Below are positions 1-8,752 of a stretch of 64,000 nucleotides of DNA, one piece after another. How positions within the stretch are numbered: position 1 is the first letter of the stretch; the number at the start of each line of letters is the position of its first letter. The translations under genes were made by a program, and so were the position numbers. The DNA is from an uncultured Eubacterium sp. GTDB taxonomy: Bacteria > Bacillota > Clostridia > Lachnospirales > Lachnospiraceae. The DNA lies in the NCBI GenBank assembly GCA_910589665.1, contig CAJUTR010000005.1:62001-126000 (forward strand), given 5' to 3'. The notes under the pieces were generated by a model. The model searched no databases. It was not told where the DNA came from and saw nothing but the letters and a program-made list of their open reading frames with translations.

Positions 1-14
1 CAAAACCCATACAT
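1..14 (-). CDS. Possible start of a gene running off the left edge
   Basis: An ATG at position 14 on the minus strand is preceded by a good Shine-Dalgarno (GAAGGTGAG, about 5 bases upstream). Only four codons (M-Y-G-F) lie inside the window, so nothing can be said about the product. It would be downstream of, and probably co-transcribed with, the sensor kinase. In agr-like loci this is where a peptide-processing or transport gene may sit, but that is inference from context only. Confidence 0.25.
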
Positions 15-73
15 TCTCTCACCTTCTTTCCCTCAATATTGGGAATTACAATAACCCCTTCCCTTTATTCACA

Positions 74-139
74 TTACCACTCATTTCTTTCTTTTTCAAT
101 ATCTGATGCGTAGTTTACGCTTTTTTTCGTAAATAACAT
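74..139 (-). CDS. Very short ORF (21 aa) after the sensor kinase
   Basis: A 21-codon frame starts at an ATG at 139, 24 bases after the kinase stop codon, with AGAAGGGG as ribosome binding site about 7 bases upstream. The peptide is charged, begins M-L-F-T-K-K and has no cysteine, so it does not look like a thiolactone AgrD precursor. It could be a coupling or leader ORF for the gene starting at 14, or chance. Only the ribosome binding site and position support it. Confidence 0.2.
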   Translation of the reverse strand: MLFTKKSVNYASDIEKERNEW

Positions 140-163
140 GTATTGTCCCCTTCTAACTGAAAT

Positions 164-1477
164 CTACAACACATCCAGCAGTATTTTAAGAACGAACTTC
201 CCATTTTTCAAAGAAATGCTCATATCACCTCCATACTTTTTGATAGAATCCCTTATATTCTTCATCCCCATTCCATGCAGCTCTTTCTCTTTCTTACTTG
301 TAATATAAACATCTCCTCTTTTTTCAATATTCCCGGAATAGTTATTGGAAAGTATGATAAATACCTGATGTTCTTTTTTTATTATTTTCAACTGCATATA
401 CGCATCTCCGTTTTGTTCCAGTCTCTTTTCACATGCTTCAGAGGCGTTTTCTAACGCATTGCCTAATATAACGATGAGGTCATGCAGTTCAATTTTCTCT
501 AAGCTTCCCTCCTGCACGGCAAACTGAACTTTTATCCCTAATTCATGTATTCTTTTCCACTCATTATATAAAAACATATCGATATATGGATTTCCTGTCT
601 GAATACTCCCGTCCATATCCTGTATATTCTCAAAACATTTTTCTAAATACGCATGGATCTCCGTCTTATTCTCCATTACGTTTATAATACTAAGATGCTT
701 TTTCAGGTCATGATATAACTGATATACGTTCTGCTGGCTATTTTCTAATGTCCGGTAACCGCTTAGAATCTTCTCATTTTTCATTTCGATCAAAAGAAGC
801 TCTTTTTCTCGATCCTTATACGCAAAATATCCGTCTATCAGATAATAGAAAACGATAAACGAAGCCAAAACAACCACACTTAAAAAACATAAAAAAAGCA
901 AATGACAGAAAGAGCCTTCTGATTGATAAGAGCTAATCTCCACGATCATGACCAGACATAACAAACTGGAAAACGATTGTAACAAAAGAACCAACATCTC
1001 TTTTATGGAATACTCCCTTTTTTGTGTATTCAAAAATTTCATACAAAATACGATCAGGATCACATTGATCAACTTAGACAATAAAAGACATTGAATGTGT
1101 AAAAGGGAACGCTCCGGAAACATTACTCCATACCCAGATTCATGAACAATAAATAGAAATACCGTTGACAGTCTCCCACTTACTACTACTAGAAACATAA
1201 AAATCATGTGTGATATTAGAGATTGAAAGAAAGTACACTCATATAGCACAACTACCATGATGCTCCCTATCACCAATAGAATCATTATCCTGACAGCGGG
1301 CTCATCTATTACCCTGTTCAAAAAATATGCCGAAACAGGATACACCGACATGAGCAGCCATTTTCTCATACCCAAAAATCTGTTTCTAAATTTATGTGAA
1401 AAATACCAATAATATAAAAATGCAGCCTCAAACAAAAAAACAGTTAGATCTGCTATCGCCCATTGCCATTCAGTCAT
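164..1477 (-). CDS. AgrC-like membrane sensor histidine kinase (GHKL ATPase)
   Basis: 437-aa sensor kinase. Roughly the first 215 residues form about six hydrophobic membrane segments with no large extracellular domain, as in peptide-sensing AgrC/ComD kinases. A dimerisation helix follows, with the phospho-acceptor motif YHDLKKHL, then the ATPase domain with N box (GNALENASEA) and G box (HGMGMKNI). There is no HAMP or PAS domain. The ATG overlaps the TGA of the upstream response regulator (ATGA), so the pair is translationally coupled. The ligand is not evident: no obvious agrD/agrB lies in the 163 bases that remain downstream, although the operon continues off the edge. Family assignment is firm; peptide sensing is inferred from architecture. 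Confidence 0.93.
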   Translation of the reverse strand: MTEWQWAIADLTVFLFEAAFLYYWYFSHKFRNRFLGMRKWLLMSVYPVSAYFLNRVIDEPAVRIMILLVIGSIMVVVLYECTFFQSLISHMIFMFLVVVSGRLSTVFLFIVHESGYGVMFPERSLLHIQCLLLSKLINVILIVFCMKFLNTQKREYSIKEMLVLLLQSFSSLLCLVMIVEISSYQSEGSFCHLLFLCFLSVVVLASFIVFYYLIDGYFAYKDREKELLLIEMKNEKILSGYRTLENSQQNVYQLYHDLKKHLSIINVMENKTEIHAYLEKCFENIQDMDGSIQTGNPYIDMFLYNEWKRIHELGIKVQFAVQEGSLEKIELHDLIVILGNALENASEACEKRLEQNGDAYMQLKIIKKEHQVFIILSNNYSGNIEKRGDVYITSKKEKELHGMGMKNIRDSIKKYGGDMSISLKNGKFVLKILLDVL

Positions 1478-2184
1478 CCTAATTCATCTCCCCAAAAGTC
1501 CAGATAGGCTCGTCGAAATGTATCTTTTTTACTCCTAGCCAATGGAAGTTCTGTTCCATCCGTCAAAGTCAACCTTTGGCTCTGCACCCTTGCGATAAAT
1601 TTCATATTTACAATAAAAGAATTATGTATACGCACAAAATAGTGCTCCTTCAGATGAATTTCCACTTTTCGCATGATACCAGGAGCAGTAATATCATTTT
1701 TCGTACAATGATAAGTCAGGTCATGATTCAATACTTCTATGTACAATAAATCCTCTATTTTTACCATATAATCCTGTCCTTCTCTTTTTACCAGCAAATT
1801 ATTTTTTTCCAGCTGGCCCAGTCGGAGAAACAGTCCCTTTACCTGAAAAACAAAATCATCATATTCCATTGGTTTTACCAAAAAGCGATACGCCCTTACT
1901 TTGTAACCATCTACTGCATATTGTATCAACGCAGTCAAAAATATGATTTCTATTTTTGAATTGGACTTCCTGATCTGATCGGCAATCTCTAACCCATTTT
2001 CACTTTTCATATCGATATCCAAAAATATGATCTTATATTTCTGAAAATTGTTTTTTAACAGATCCGCGCCACTTGTATATTTATCACACTGGAGTTTCAT
2101 CTGTAACTCTTCCCCTAATCTTGTTACAAAAAACTCCACTTGATCACAATATTCGCGCTCGTCATCACACGTTGCGATTCTCAT
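1474..2184 (-). CDS. LytTR-family response regulator (AgrA/VirR type)
   Basis: Response regulator of about 236 aa: receiver domain (acidic cluster C-D-D-E near the start, phosphorylatable Asp in IIFLDIDM, K in VKPMEY) followed by a LytTR DNA-binding domain (VRIHNSFIVNMKFI, then ELPLARSKKDTFRRAYL). The frame is open from an ATG at 2190, but GGGAGG abuts that ATG directly; the ATG at 2184, six bases further on, has proper spacing and is the better start. It is first of the operon and overlaps the kinase by four bases. Two identical-pattern palindromes overlap its promoter, which suggests autoregulation. Confidence 0.93.
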   Translation of the reverse strand: MRIATCDDEREYCDQVEFFVTRLGEELQMKLQCDKYTSGADLLKNNFQKYKIIFLDIDMKSENGLEIADQIRKSNSKIEIIFLTALIQYAVDGYKVRAYRFLVKPMEYDDFVFQVKGLFLRLGQLEKNNLLVKREGQDYMVKIEDLLYIEVLNHDLTYHCTKNDITAPGIMRKVEIHLKEHYFVRIHNSFIVNMKFIARVQSQRLTLTDGTELPLARSKKDTFRRAYLDFWGDELG

Positions 2185-2237
2185 AATCATCCTCCCTTAC
2201 AGAAACCATTTATCCCGAAACTGACAATAAACTCTCT

Positions 2238-2279
2238 ATATTACAATATTTTACGACAAACCGGAGCATATTTCAATAT
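2238..2279 (-). promoter_or_regulatory. Promoter of the LytTR/kinase operon with two matching palindromes
   Basis: On the minus strand TTGAAA (2271-2276) and TAAAAT (2248-2253) are separated by 17 bases, a good sigma-A promoter. The palindrome ATATT-NN-AATAT occurs twice, at 2268-2279 over the -35 box and at 2238-2249 at the -10/start region, 30 bases apart (about three helical turns). This is read directly from sequence; that the sites bind the regulator is inference. Confidence 0.5.
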
Positions 2280-2400
2280 GACTATAGTTCCTTATCCTAT
2301 CCAAATTTATTATTTCTATCTTCATGATAGATGCTCACGAAAAACCACCTATCACCGTCGGACATTCCAGAAAGAATACCAACAGCAAAAGGTGGTACAT

Positions 2401-2419
2401 AAAAGAAACCCTTTCTTTT
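2401..2419 (-). terminator. Weak AT-rich hairpin after the DUF6128 gene
   Basis: AAAAGAAA and TTTCTTTT pair around a three-base loop just after the stop codon at 2428. The stem contains almost only A-U pairs, so it is a weak candidate terminator. Confidence 0.25.
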
Positions 2420-2427
2420 AAGCATAT

Positions 2428-3531
2428 TTAGACACAAACCGCCCCCTCCGAAGAAGGCGCTACCTCGATTTCCATCATCCAATATCCGAAATCTCCCAGC
2501 CGCTCCTTCTTCCGCAAAATACTTTTAAATCTCCCAAACCCAAACATATCCGCCATATACTTATCCCGCCTGTGGTATTGCCCCGGAATCCCCACGTACA
2601 CCTTTTCTTTGTCCCTCGCTAATATAAGATGCCTGTAATTATAATACCCCTGCAGCAAAAACGTATTACTCCCCATATGCCAGTATTCTTTGGGAAAATC
2701 CGAAAAATCTCCCGGGGAGATCTGCACACACTTTTCCATCTCATCATCCTCGAACGGATACATATTCGGTTTCGCTGTAAATAATTTTCGAAATATATAC
2801 GCCTGGTCATGCTCCTCCTCCACTTCCACCTCGATCATCTCTTCCTCCTCTGGCATCTCCTCCCCCTTTATCCCTTTCTCCTTTTCACTACTTTTCTCTA
2901 TTTCACGTATCTCCCCATCATTCAGCATAGCTTGATCCTCCTCCGGTTTCCTCTCAGGTTCGCGCTTCACCCGTACCGCTTCCTTACGCCCGCTTTCTTC
3001 CACCTCACTCGCCTTCTCTATATCTCCTCCGATCTCTTCTGGCGCAACTCCCTCACTCTCCCCGCCTTCTGCGGCATCCATTTTTTCTCTTTCCCTCTGC
3101 CTCTCTTCCTCCACAGATTCCGGTTCTTTACGTACTCCTTCTACCTTTTCTGATACATCCTCCCGCTGTGCCTTCACATAATCCTCCACACGCACCGACT
3201 CATCATCTGTTCCCGCACAAACCACATAACCTTCTCCCCCGATCAGAACGCCCGCCAGTTTACCCTTCAGCATCCCTGCCTCACTCGTCTGTTTCGTGAT
3301 TGAAATGTCGTTCCCCTCCTCTGTGATCGTCCCAAAAAAAATCTTATTCACCGCATGTTTATCCTTATCCAGCAAATAGACCTTCTCGCCCTTTAACGAC
3401 CAGTCGCCCGATAGGGATATCTCTATTTTAAACCTTGTCTGTTTTTTTGACAGCTTAACAAAGCCGATGTTCCCACGGCATTCCCCCCCATTAAATTCAC
3501 ATAAATAAATGATTTTTCGATAATAATTCAA
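2428..3531 (-). CDS. DUF6128-type protein with a long acidic/basic linker
   Basis: 367-aa protein of unknown function. The N-terminal about 110 residues (YLCEFNGGECRGNIGFVKLS onwards) look like a small beta-rich domain. Residues about 115-240 are almost entirely Glu/Lys/Arg/Asp and should be disordered. The C-terminal about 120 residues contain HMGSNTFLLQGYYNYRHLIL and YVGIPGQYHRRDKYMADMFG, which I recognise as the conserved DUF6128 region of Lachnospiraceae. No signal peptide or membrane segment is visible. The start appears to be TTG at 3531 with GGAGGGG six bases upstream. The function is unknown; this is a monocistronic gene between a ZIP transporter and a two-component operon. Confidence 0.8.
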   Translation of the reverse strand: MNYYRKIIYLCEFNGGECRGNIGFVKLSKKQTRFKIEISLSGDWSLKGEKVYLLDKDKHAVNKIFFGTITEEGNDISITKQTSEAGMLKGKLAGVLIGGEGYVVCAGTDDESVRVEDYVKAQREDVSEKVEGVRKEPESVEEERQREREKMDAAEGGESEGVAPEEIGGDIEKASEVEESGRKEAVRVKREPERKPEEDQAMLNDGEIREIEKSSEKEKGIKGEEMPEEEEMIEVEVEEEHDQAYIFRKLFTAKPNMYPFEDDEMEKCVQISPGDFSDFPKEYWHMGSNTFLLQGYYNYRHLILARDKEKVYVGIPGQYHRRDKYMADMFGFGRFKSILRKKERLGDFGYWMMEIEVAPSSEGAVCV

Positions 3532-3701
3532 AATACCCCTCCGTTCCGACCGATATGTCCTGTTTCCAACCTAACATGCGAAAATGACCAGCTCAATCCA
3601 TCACAGAGCGCGGATCACTTCTTTCGCCCTAGCGTCATCAGGGGCAGAATGCCGCCCCCCCAACATCATTATATGAAGCATGTTCAAAAAAAGAACCCGT
3701 T

Positions 3702-4484
3702 CTAACCAAATGCCACATCCAGCGTCATCATCAGCACAAAACCAACGGCAAAACCGATCGTGCCCTTACCCGAAGCCTGGCATCCCGACGACTCGGGTAC
3801 AAGCTCTTCCACAATGACATACACCATCGCTCCTGCAGCAAATGCCAATAAAAACGCCAGTAACTGTTCGATCTGCCGCGTCAGCAAAATGGTGATAAAC
3901 GCCCCCACCGGCTCGACAAGCCCCGAAAGCACGCCGCAGACAAACGCCCGCTTGCGGCTTTTTCCCGCTCCTGCCAATGGCATGGAAATAATCGCTCCTT
4001 CTGGGATATTCTGAATTGCGATCCCTAGCGAGAGCAAAAAAGCCTGTATCCCCATCTCCACCGTCCCGGACAGACATCCGGAAAAAACGACGCCCACCGC
4101 CATTCCCTCCGGAATGTTATGGAGCGTGATCGCTAACATCATCATTACGATCTTGTGCCGTCCTCCACCGCCTTGTTCCGATCGGTCTGCCCTAGAAAGA
4201 ATACAGGGGATCAATCGGTCTAAAACCAAAAGGAACGCCACGCCGGCCAAAAATCCGCCCGCGGCCGGAACAAAAGCCAGTCTGCCAAGATGCTCCGACC
4301 GATCGATCGAAGGCAGTAAAAGTGACCAGATCGCCGCAGCCATCATGACACCCGATGTAATCCCCATCAGAACAGGAGAAATCTGACCATTATATTTTTT
4401 CCGCATAAAAAACACGAAAGCCGCACCCAAAGAGGTACCGAAAAACGGTATGCAAATACCGAGAATCACATTAAAATCGTTCAT
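3702..4484 (-). CDS. ZIP-family divalent metal transporter
   Basis: About 260-aa membrane protein with around eight transmembrane segments, importing zinc or another divalent metal. The two ZIP signature helices are clear: HNIPEGMAVGV in TM4 and IAIQNIPEGAIISMP in TM5, whose His/Asn/Glu residues line the metal path. Similarity is to the GufA/ZupT bacterial branch. The reading frame is open from 4520, but that ATG lies inside a rho-independent terminator hairpin, so the ATG at 4484 (protein starting MNDFNVILG) is preferred even though its ribosome binding site is weak. Just after the stop a small hairpin with a T run (about 3690-3704) may terminate transcription. Metal specificity cannot be read. 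Confidence 0.9.
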   Translation of the reverse strand: MNDFNVILGICIPFFGTSLGAAFVFFMRKKYNGQISPVLMGITSGVMMAAAIWSLLLPSIDRSEHLGRLAFVPAAGGFLAGVAFLLVLDRLIPCILSRADRSEQGGGGRHKIVMMMLAITLHNIPEGMAVGVVFSGCLSGTVEMGIQAFLLSLGIAIQNIPEGAIISMPLAGAGKSRKRAFVCGVLSGLVEPVGAFITILLTRQIEQLLAFLLAFAAGAMVYVIVEELVPESSGCQASGKGTIGFAVGFVLMMTLDVAFG

Positions 4485-4494
4485 ATTACCAGTT

Positions 4495-4529
4495 AAAAAG
4501 GACGATTGCCTTACCGACATCGTCCTTTT
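4495..4529 (-). terminator. Rho-independent terminator of the purine/deaminase operon
   Basis: Perfect 11-bp stem AAAAGGACGAT (4496-4506) and ATCGTCCTTTT (4519-4529) with a 12-base loop, ending in a run of T on the minus strand. It lies after the deaminase stop at 4603 and before the ZIP gene, closing the purine operon. Confidence 0.8.
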
Positions 4530-4602
4530 CCTGCTCTTCGTTATTTTATTCTATGTAGGCGCAAGGGATTCCGTGACTCGTATCCTTTTATCATCCGCGG
4601 TA

Positions 4603-5085
4603 CTAATACGATTTCTTTCCTTCCTTCCGCTCATACGCCGCAAAAAGTTCCTGGCATCTCTTCCGTCCCATCTCCCGGACTTCAAGCACCTCGTTCTCTC
4701 CGTCGAGATACTCATAAAATTTCTTATCTCGAAATCCGATCGCATCGGTATCCTCACAGTTACAGCCATAATATACCGCACGGATATTTGCCCATAAAGC
4801 GGCGCCAAGACACATTGGGCATGGCTCGGCAGTCGTGTACAGGTCACAGCCAGACAGATCAAACGTGTCCAACGTCTGGCAGGCGTCACGGATCGCTTCC
4901 ATTTCACCGTGGCACGTCGGATCCTTTTTGTAAACGACACGGTTATGCCCGCGCCCCACAATAGTTCCATCTTTTACAATGACTGTCCCGAACGGCCCGC
5001 CATGTCCGTGTTCAATTCCTTCATACGCCTCTTGTAAGGCCGCATCCATAAAATCCGTCACCCGGCCCGCTCCCATGCTACACAT
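4603..5085 (-). CDS. Guanine deaminase-like nucleoside/base deaminase
   Basis: 160-aa zinc-dependent cytidine-deaminase-fold enzyme. The zinc site is complete: HGE in DPTCHGEMEAI (His ligand and catalytic Glu) and PCPMC (two Cys ligands) in TTAEPCPMCLGAALWA. Overall pattern (GGPFGTVIVKDG, DPTxHxE, CEPCPMCLGA, late GF-D--F-YE) resembles Bacillus GuaD more than TadA, suggesting guanine to xanthine conversion; TadA-like tRNA or cytosine deamination is less likely. The ATG at 5085 overlaps the last codons of purB by eight bases, so it is the last gene of the purine operon, consistent with purine salvage. Confidence 0.85.
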   Translation of the reverse strand: MCSMGAGRVTDFMDAALQEAYEGIEHGHGGPFGTVIVKDGTIVGRGHNRVVYKKDPTCHGEMEAIRDACQTLDTFDLSGCDLYTTAEPCPMCLGAALWANIRAVYYGCNCEDTDAIGFRDKKFYEYLDGENEVLEVREMGRKRCQELFAAYERKEGKKSY

Positions 5086-6532
5086 GAATTTCCGCCGTCA
5101 TTCCCAGCAGATCTTTATTCTCGTCCAGGATCGGCTGGATCACATCCCGGATAAATTCCGTCACCTGGCTCGGCGCCCGGCCGACATAACGACTTGGATC
5201 CATCGTCTTTTGCAGTTCCTCCAGCGTCATCGGGAACTCGTCATCTTCAGCGATCAATTCCAAAAGGTTATTATCCAGTCCTTTTTCCTTTACGTTCTTA
5301 CCTGCCTCGATCGAAAGAGTACGGATCTTTTCATGTAACTGCTGGCGGTTCCCACCGGCCTTCACCGCATCCATCATGATATTTTCGGTCGCCATAAACG
5401 GCAGTTCCGACATCAGGCGTTTCGTAATGACCTTCTCATACACGACCAAACCGTCCACAACATTGAGGAACAGATCCAGGATCCCGTCGATCGTCAGAAA
5501 TGCTTCCGCCACGCTGAGCCGCTTATTTGCAGAATCATCGAGCGTTCTCTCAAACCACTGGGTGGCCGACGTGATCGCCGGGTTCAGTGCATCTATCATC
5601 ACATAGCGCGAAAGTGACGCGATCCTCTCACTCCGCATCGGATTCCGCTTATACGCCATCGCCGAAGAACCGATCTGGCCTTTCTCAAACGGCTCCTCAA
5701 TTTCCTTCAAATGCTGGAGCAAGCGGATATCATTGGAAAATTTATGCGCACTTGCCGCAATACCGGCAAGAACATTACAAACCCTCGTATCAAGTTTACG
5801 GGAATACGTCTGCCCCGAAACGGGAAAACATGCCTCAAATCCCATTTTCTCCGCAATCATCTGATCCGCTTTTTTACAAACTTCCTCATCGCCATCAAAC
5901 AATTCCAGAAAACTTGCCTGCGTCCCAGTCGTTCCTTTTGATCCGAGCAGCTTCATATGTGAGTGCACATGCTCCAGATCCTCCAGATCCATCACAAGCT
6001 CCTGCATCCAAAGCGTCGCCCTCTTTCCGACCGTCGTCGGCTGCGCTGGCTGAAAATGGGTAAATGCCAGCGTCGGCAGATCTTTATACTTGAGGGCGAA
6101 GTCAGAAAGTTCACGAATGACATTCACAAGTTTTTTCTTGACGAGCCTGAGACCTTCCGTCATAATGATCACGTCTGTATTATCACCGACATAACAGGAC
6201 GTGGCACCGAGATGGATGATGCCATCCGCTTTCGGACACTGCTGTCCGTACGCGTACACATGGCTCATCACATCGTGGCGGACTTCCAATTCGCGCGCCT
6301 TCGCCACCTCATAATTGATATCGTCCACATGCGCCTTTAATTCCTCGATCTGCTCATCCGTAATGCGGGGATTTCCTTCGGCATCTTTGAGCCCCAGTTC
6401 CTTCTCCGTCTCGGCAAGAGCGATCCAGAGTTTCCTCCACGTCCGGAATTTCATATCCGGAGAAAAGATGTACTGCATTTCCTTACTTGCATACCGTTCC
6501 GATAACGGGCTTACATAACAATCTGTACTCAT
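5078..6532 (-). CDS. purB: Adenylosuccinate lyase
   Basis: 484-aa fumarase/aspartase-superfamily enzyme that splits SAICAR into AICAR and fumarate and adenylosuccinate into AMP and fumarate. The family signature GSSAMAYKRNPMRSERI is intact, as are the TSCYVGDNTD and THFQPAQPTTVGKR regions that carry catalytic residues. The length matches the longer eukaryote-like PurB branch found in Clostridia. ATG at 6532 has GAGGTAGAGGA just upstream. It follows purF by 36 bases and overlaps the deaminase gene, placing it in the leftward purine operon. Confidence 0.96.
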   Translation of the reverse strand: MSTDCYVSPLSERYASKEMQYIFSPDMKFRTWRKLWIALAETEKELGLKDAEGNPRITDEQIEELKAHVDDINYEVAKARELEVRHDVMSHVYAYGQQCPKADGIIHLGATSCYVGDNTDVIIMTEGLRLVKKKLVNVIRELSDFALKYKDLPTLAFTHFQPAQPTTVGKRATLWMQELVMDLEDLEHVHSHMKLLGSKGTTGTQASFLELFDGDEEVCKKADQMIAEKMGFEACFPVSGQTYSRKLDTRVCNVLAGIAASAHKFSNDIRLLQHLKEIEEPFEKGQIGSSAMAYKRNPMRSERIASLSRYVMIDALNPAITSATQWFERTLDDSANKRLSVAEAFLTIDGILDLFLNVVDGLVVYEKVITKRLMSELPFMATENIMMDAVKAGGNRQQLHEKIRTLSIEAGKNVKEKGLDNNLLELIAEDDEFPMTLEELQKTMDPSRYVGRAPSQVTEFIRDVIQPILDENKDLLGMTAEIHV

Positions 6533-6568
6533 TCCTCTACCTCATTTCCAATCACAATGATGTCATCA

Positions 6569-7990
6569 TCACAATGCGTTCCGTATATCATCTTTTGGCG
6601 GATCTACCGGATATTTCCCGGAAAAGCAGGCGTCACAGTAATTCCGGTCGCCGCCGATCAGTTCGTGCAGCCTCTCTCCATCCAAATAACCGAGTGAATC
6701 CGCTCCTATTTTCTTACACACTTCTTCCACGGTATTATTATAAGCGATCAACTGGTCGCAGCTCGGCACATCCGTTCCGAAGTAACATGGATTCAAAAAC
6801 GGCGGAGAACTGATCCTTACATGAACTTCCGTCGCGCCGGCCGCCTTCAGCATACGCACGATGCGCTCGCTCGTCGTACCTCGAACGATCGAATCGTCCA
6901 CCATCACGACGCGTTTGCCGCGCACGACTTCTTTCAGGACATTCAGCTTTATTTTCACGCTGCTCTCTCGTGCCGATTGCTTCGGTTTGATAAACGTACG
7001 GCCTACGTAGCTGTTCTTCATAAATGCCGTGCCGTACTGGATGCCGGATTCCAGCGCAAATCCCATCGCCGCCACATTCCCGGACTCCGGTACGCCGACG
7101 ACGATGTCCGCGTCCGCCGGGTGCATCTGCGCCAGGATCTTCCCCGCCATGATACGGCTGTTATACACACTGATCCCATCCACATAACTATCGGGCCGCG
7201 CAAAGTAAATATATTCAAAGATACATCTTGCCGATTCAGCGCTGCATAACGTCTCATCGGACTGGACGCCGTCTGCATCGATCATCACGATCTCACCCGG
7301 CTTTACATCCCGGACAAACTCGGCTCCCACGGCGTCTAGCGCGCACGATTCAGAAGCGAGGATATAACCGTTATCACGTTTGCCGATCACGAGCGGACGG
7401 AATCCATGCGGATCCCTGGCACCGATCAGCTTGCGCGGACTGGATATAATGATCGAATACGCGCCGCGCAGTTTCATCATCGCATTTTTCACAGCCTCTT
7501 CCGCCATCGGAACATGAAGGCGCTCCCTGGCGATCAGGTAGGCGATCACTTCCGTATCGATGGTCGTCTGAAAAATAGCCCCCGTATACTCCATCTGCTC
7601 CCGGAGTTCCTTCGCGTTTACCAAATTGCCATTGTGGGCAAGCATCAGCGTACCCTTCACATAATTCAGTACCAAAGGCTGTACGTTTTGCGCATTACTG
7701 GCACCTGCCGTCGAATACCTCACATGGCCGACCCCGATGTTTCCTTTTAGCTTCTCCAGTCCTTCGGCATCAAACACCTCATTTACCAAACCCATTCCTT
7801 TTTGGGCCGATACTTGTCCTTTCGGCCCCTCGGTATCACTGACGGCGATCCCGCAGCTCTCCTGCCCGCGGTGCTGGAGCGCAAACAGACCATAATAAAT
7901 AGTAGATGCGACATCCTCCCCGTCCAAATCATACATACCAAACACGCCGCACTCCTCGTGGAGTCCATGTTCACTCATTTCCGAGTTCAT
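6569..7990 (-). CDS. purF: Amidophosphoribosyltransferase (glutamine PRPP amidotransferase)
   Basis: 473-aa enzyme of the first committed purine step (PRPP plus glutamine to phosphoribosylamine). The N-terminal glutaminase begins after a short propeptide at the nucleophile Cys in EECGVFGMYD. The PRPP-binding loop VVMVDDSIVRGTTS lies in the C-terminal phosphoribosyltransferase domain. Cysteines in SESCAL, NPCYFG and CDACFSG correspond to the four Fe-S ligands of the Bacillus-type enzyme, so it is probably an oxygen-sensitive 4Fe-4S protein. It follows purC by 22 bases in the same operon. Confidence 0.96.
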   Translation of the reverse strand: MNSEMSEHGLHEECGVFGMYDLDGEDVASTIYYGLFALQHRGQESCGIAVSDTEGPKGQVSAQKGMGLVNEVFDAEGLEKLKGNIGVGHVRYSTAGASNAQNVQPLVLNYVKGTLMLAHNGNLVNAKELREQMEYTGAIFQTTIDTEVIAYLIARERLHVPMAEEAVKNAMMKLRGAYSIIISSPRKLIGARDPHGFRPLVIGKRDNGYILASESCALDAVGAEFVRDVKPGEIVMIDADGVQSDETLCSAESARCIFEYIYFARPDSYVDGISVYNSRIMAGKILAQMHPADADIVVGVPESGNVAAMGFALESGIQYGTAFMKNSYVGRTFIKPKQSARESSVKIKLNVLKEVVRGKRVVMVDDSIVRGTTSERIVRMLKAAGATEVHVRISSPPFLNPCYFGTDVPSCDQLIAYNNTVEEVCKKIGADSLGYLDGERLHELIGGDRNYCDACFSGKYPVDPPKDDIRNAL

Positions 7991-8012
7991 ACCCTTTGTT
8001 TTCCTTTCTCGA

Positions 8013-8726
8013 TTATTGTGTCAGACCAATCCTCTTTGCCACCTCGTTGTAAGCATCCTCGACGCCTCCCAGGTCACGGCGGAAACGGTCTTTGTCCAGT
8101 TTTTCTCTTGTCTGTATATCCCAAAAACGGCAGGTATCCGGTGAGATCTCATCTGCGAGGATGATCGTCCCATCCGCCGTTTTGCCAAACTCTATTTTAA
8201 AGTCGATCAGTTCAATGCCGCAGTCTTTGAAGAAACCAACGAGGAAATCATTTACCATAAACGCGTATTTCGTAATCGTATCAATGTCTTCCTGTGTAGC
8301 GATCCCGATCGCCCGCGCAAAATAATCGTTAATGAGCGGATCCCCCAGATCATCGTCTTTGTAGCTGAACTCCAGCGTCGGACAGAGAAGTTTCCTTCCT
8401 TCCTCGATCCCGAGACGCTTCGAAAAACTGCCGGCCGCCGTATTTCTTATGATCACTTCAAGCGGCACGATGGATACTTTTTTTACCGCTGTCTCACGGT
8501 CACTGAGTTCCTCCACGAAATGAGTCGGCACACCCGCCTCCTCTAATTTCTGGAACAAAAAGTTCGTCATTCGGTTATTGATCACGCCTTTTCCGACGAT
8601 CGTTCCCTTCTTTTCTCCATTAAAAGCAGTCGCATCGTCCTTATAATCCACGATACAAACGTCTTCTACATCAGTTGCATACACTTTTTTTGCTTTTCCT
8701 TCATAAAGCATTTCTTTTTTTTCCAC
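8013..8726 (-). CDS. purC: SAICAR synthetase (phosphoribosylaminoimidazole-succinocarboxamide synthase)
   Basis: Enzyme joining CAIR and aspartate with ATP. The fold starts with [12 protein letters not shown] and carries the signature [10 protein letters not shown] and [14 protein letters not shown]. The frame is open to 8756, but GGAGG lies seven bases before a GTG at 8726 that begins [11 protein letters not shown], giving 237 aa, the usual PurC length; the longer start would overlap the upstream GH3 gene. The gene lies 26 bases after the GH3 lipoprotein gene and 22 before purF. Confidence 0.95.
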   Translation of the reverse strand: MEKKEMLYEGKAKKVYATDVEDVCIVDYKDDATAFNGEKKGTIVGKGVINNRMTNFLFQKLEEAGVPTHFVEELSDRETAVKKVSIVPLEVIIRNTAAGSFSKRLGIEEGRKLLCPTLEFSYKDDDLGDPLINDYFARAIGIATQEDIDTITKYAFMVNDFLVGFFKDCGIELIDFKIEFGKTADGTIILADEISPDTCRFWDIQTREKLDKDRFRRDLGGVEDAYNEVAKRIGLTQ

Positions 8727-8752
8727 GTTTTTACCTCCATCAACATTTCCAA

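Noticed and set aside
4484..4520. Longer start of the ZIP transporter at 4520
   Set aside because: Those codons form the loop and arm of a perfect terminator hairpin of the upstream operon.
4603..5085. tRNA adenosine deaminase (tadA) as the name for the deaminase
   Set aside because: The GGPFG--VV-DG, DPT-H-E and late GF-D patterns and its place in a purine operon fit guanine deaminase better, although TadA shares the fold.
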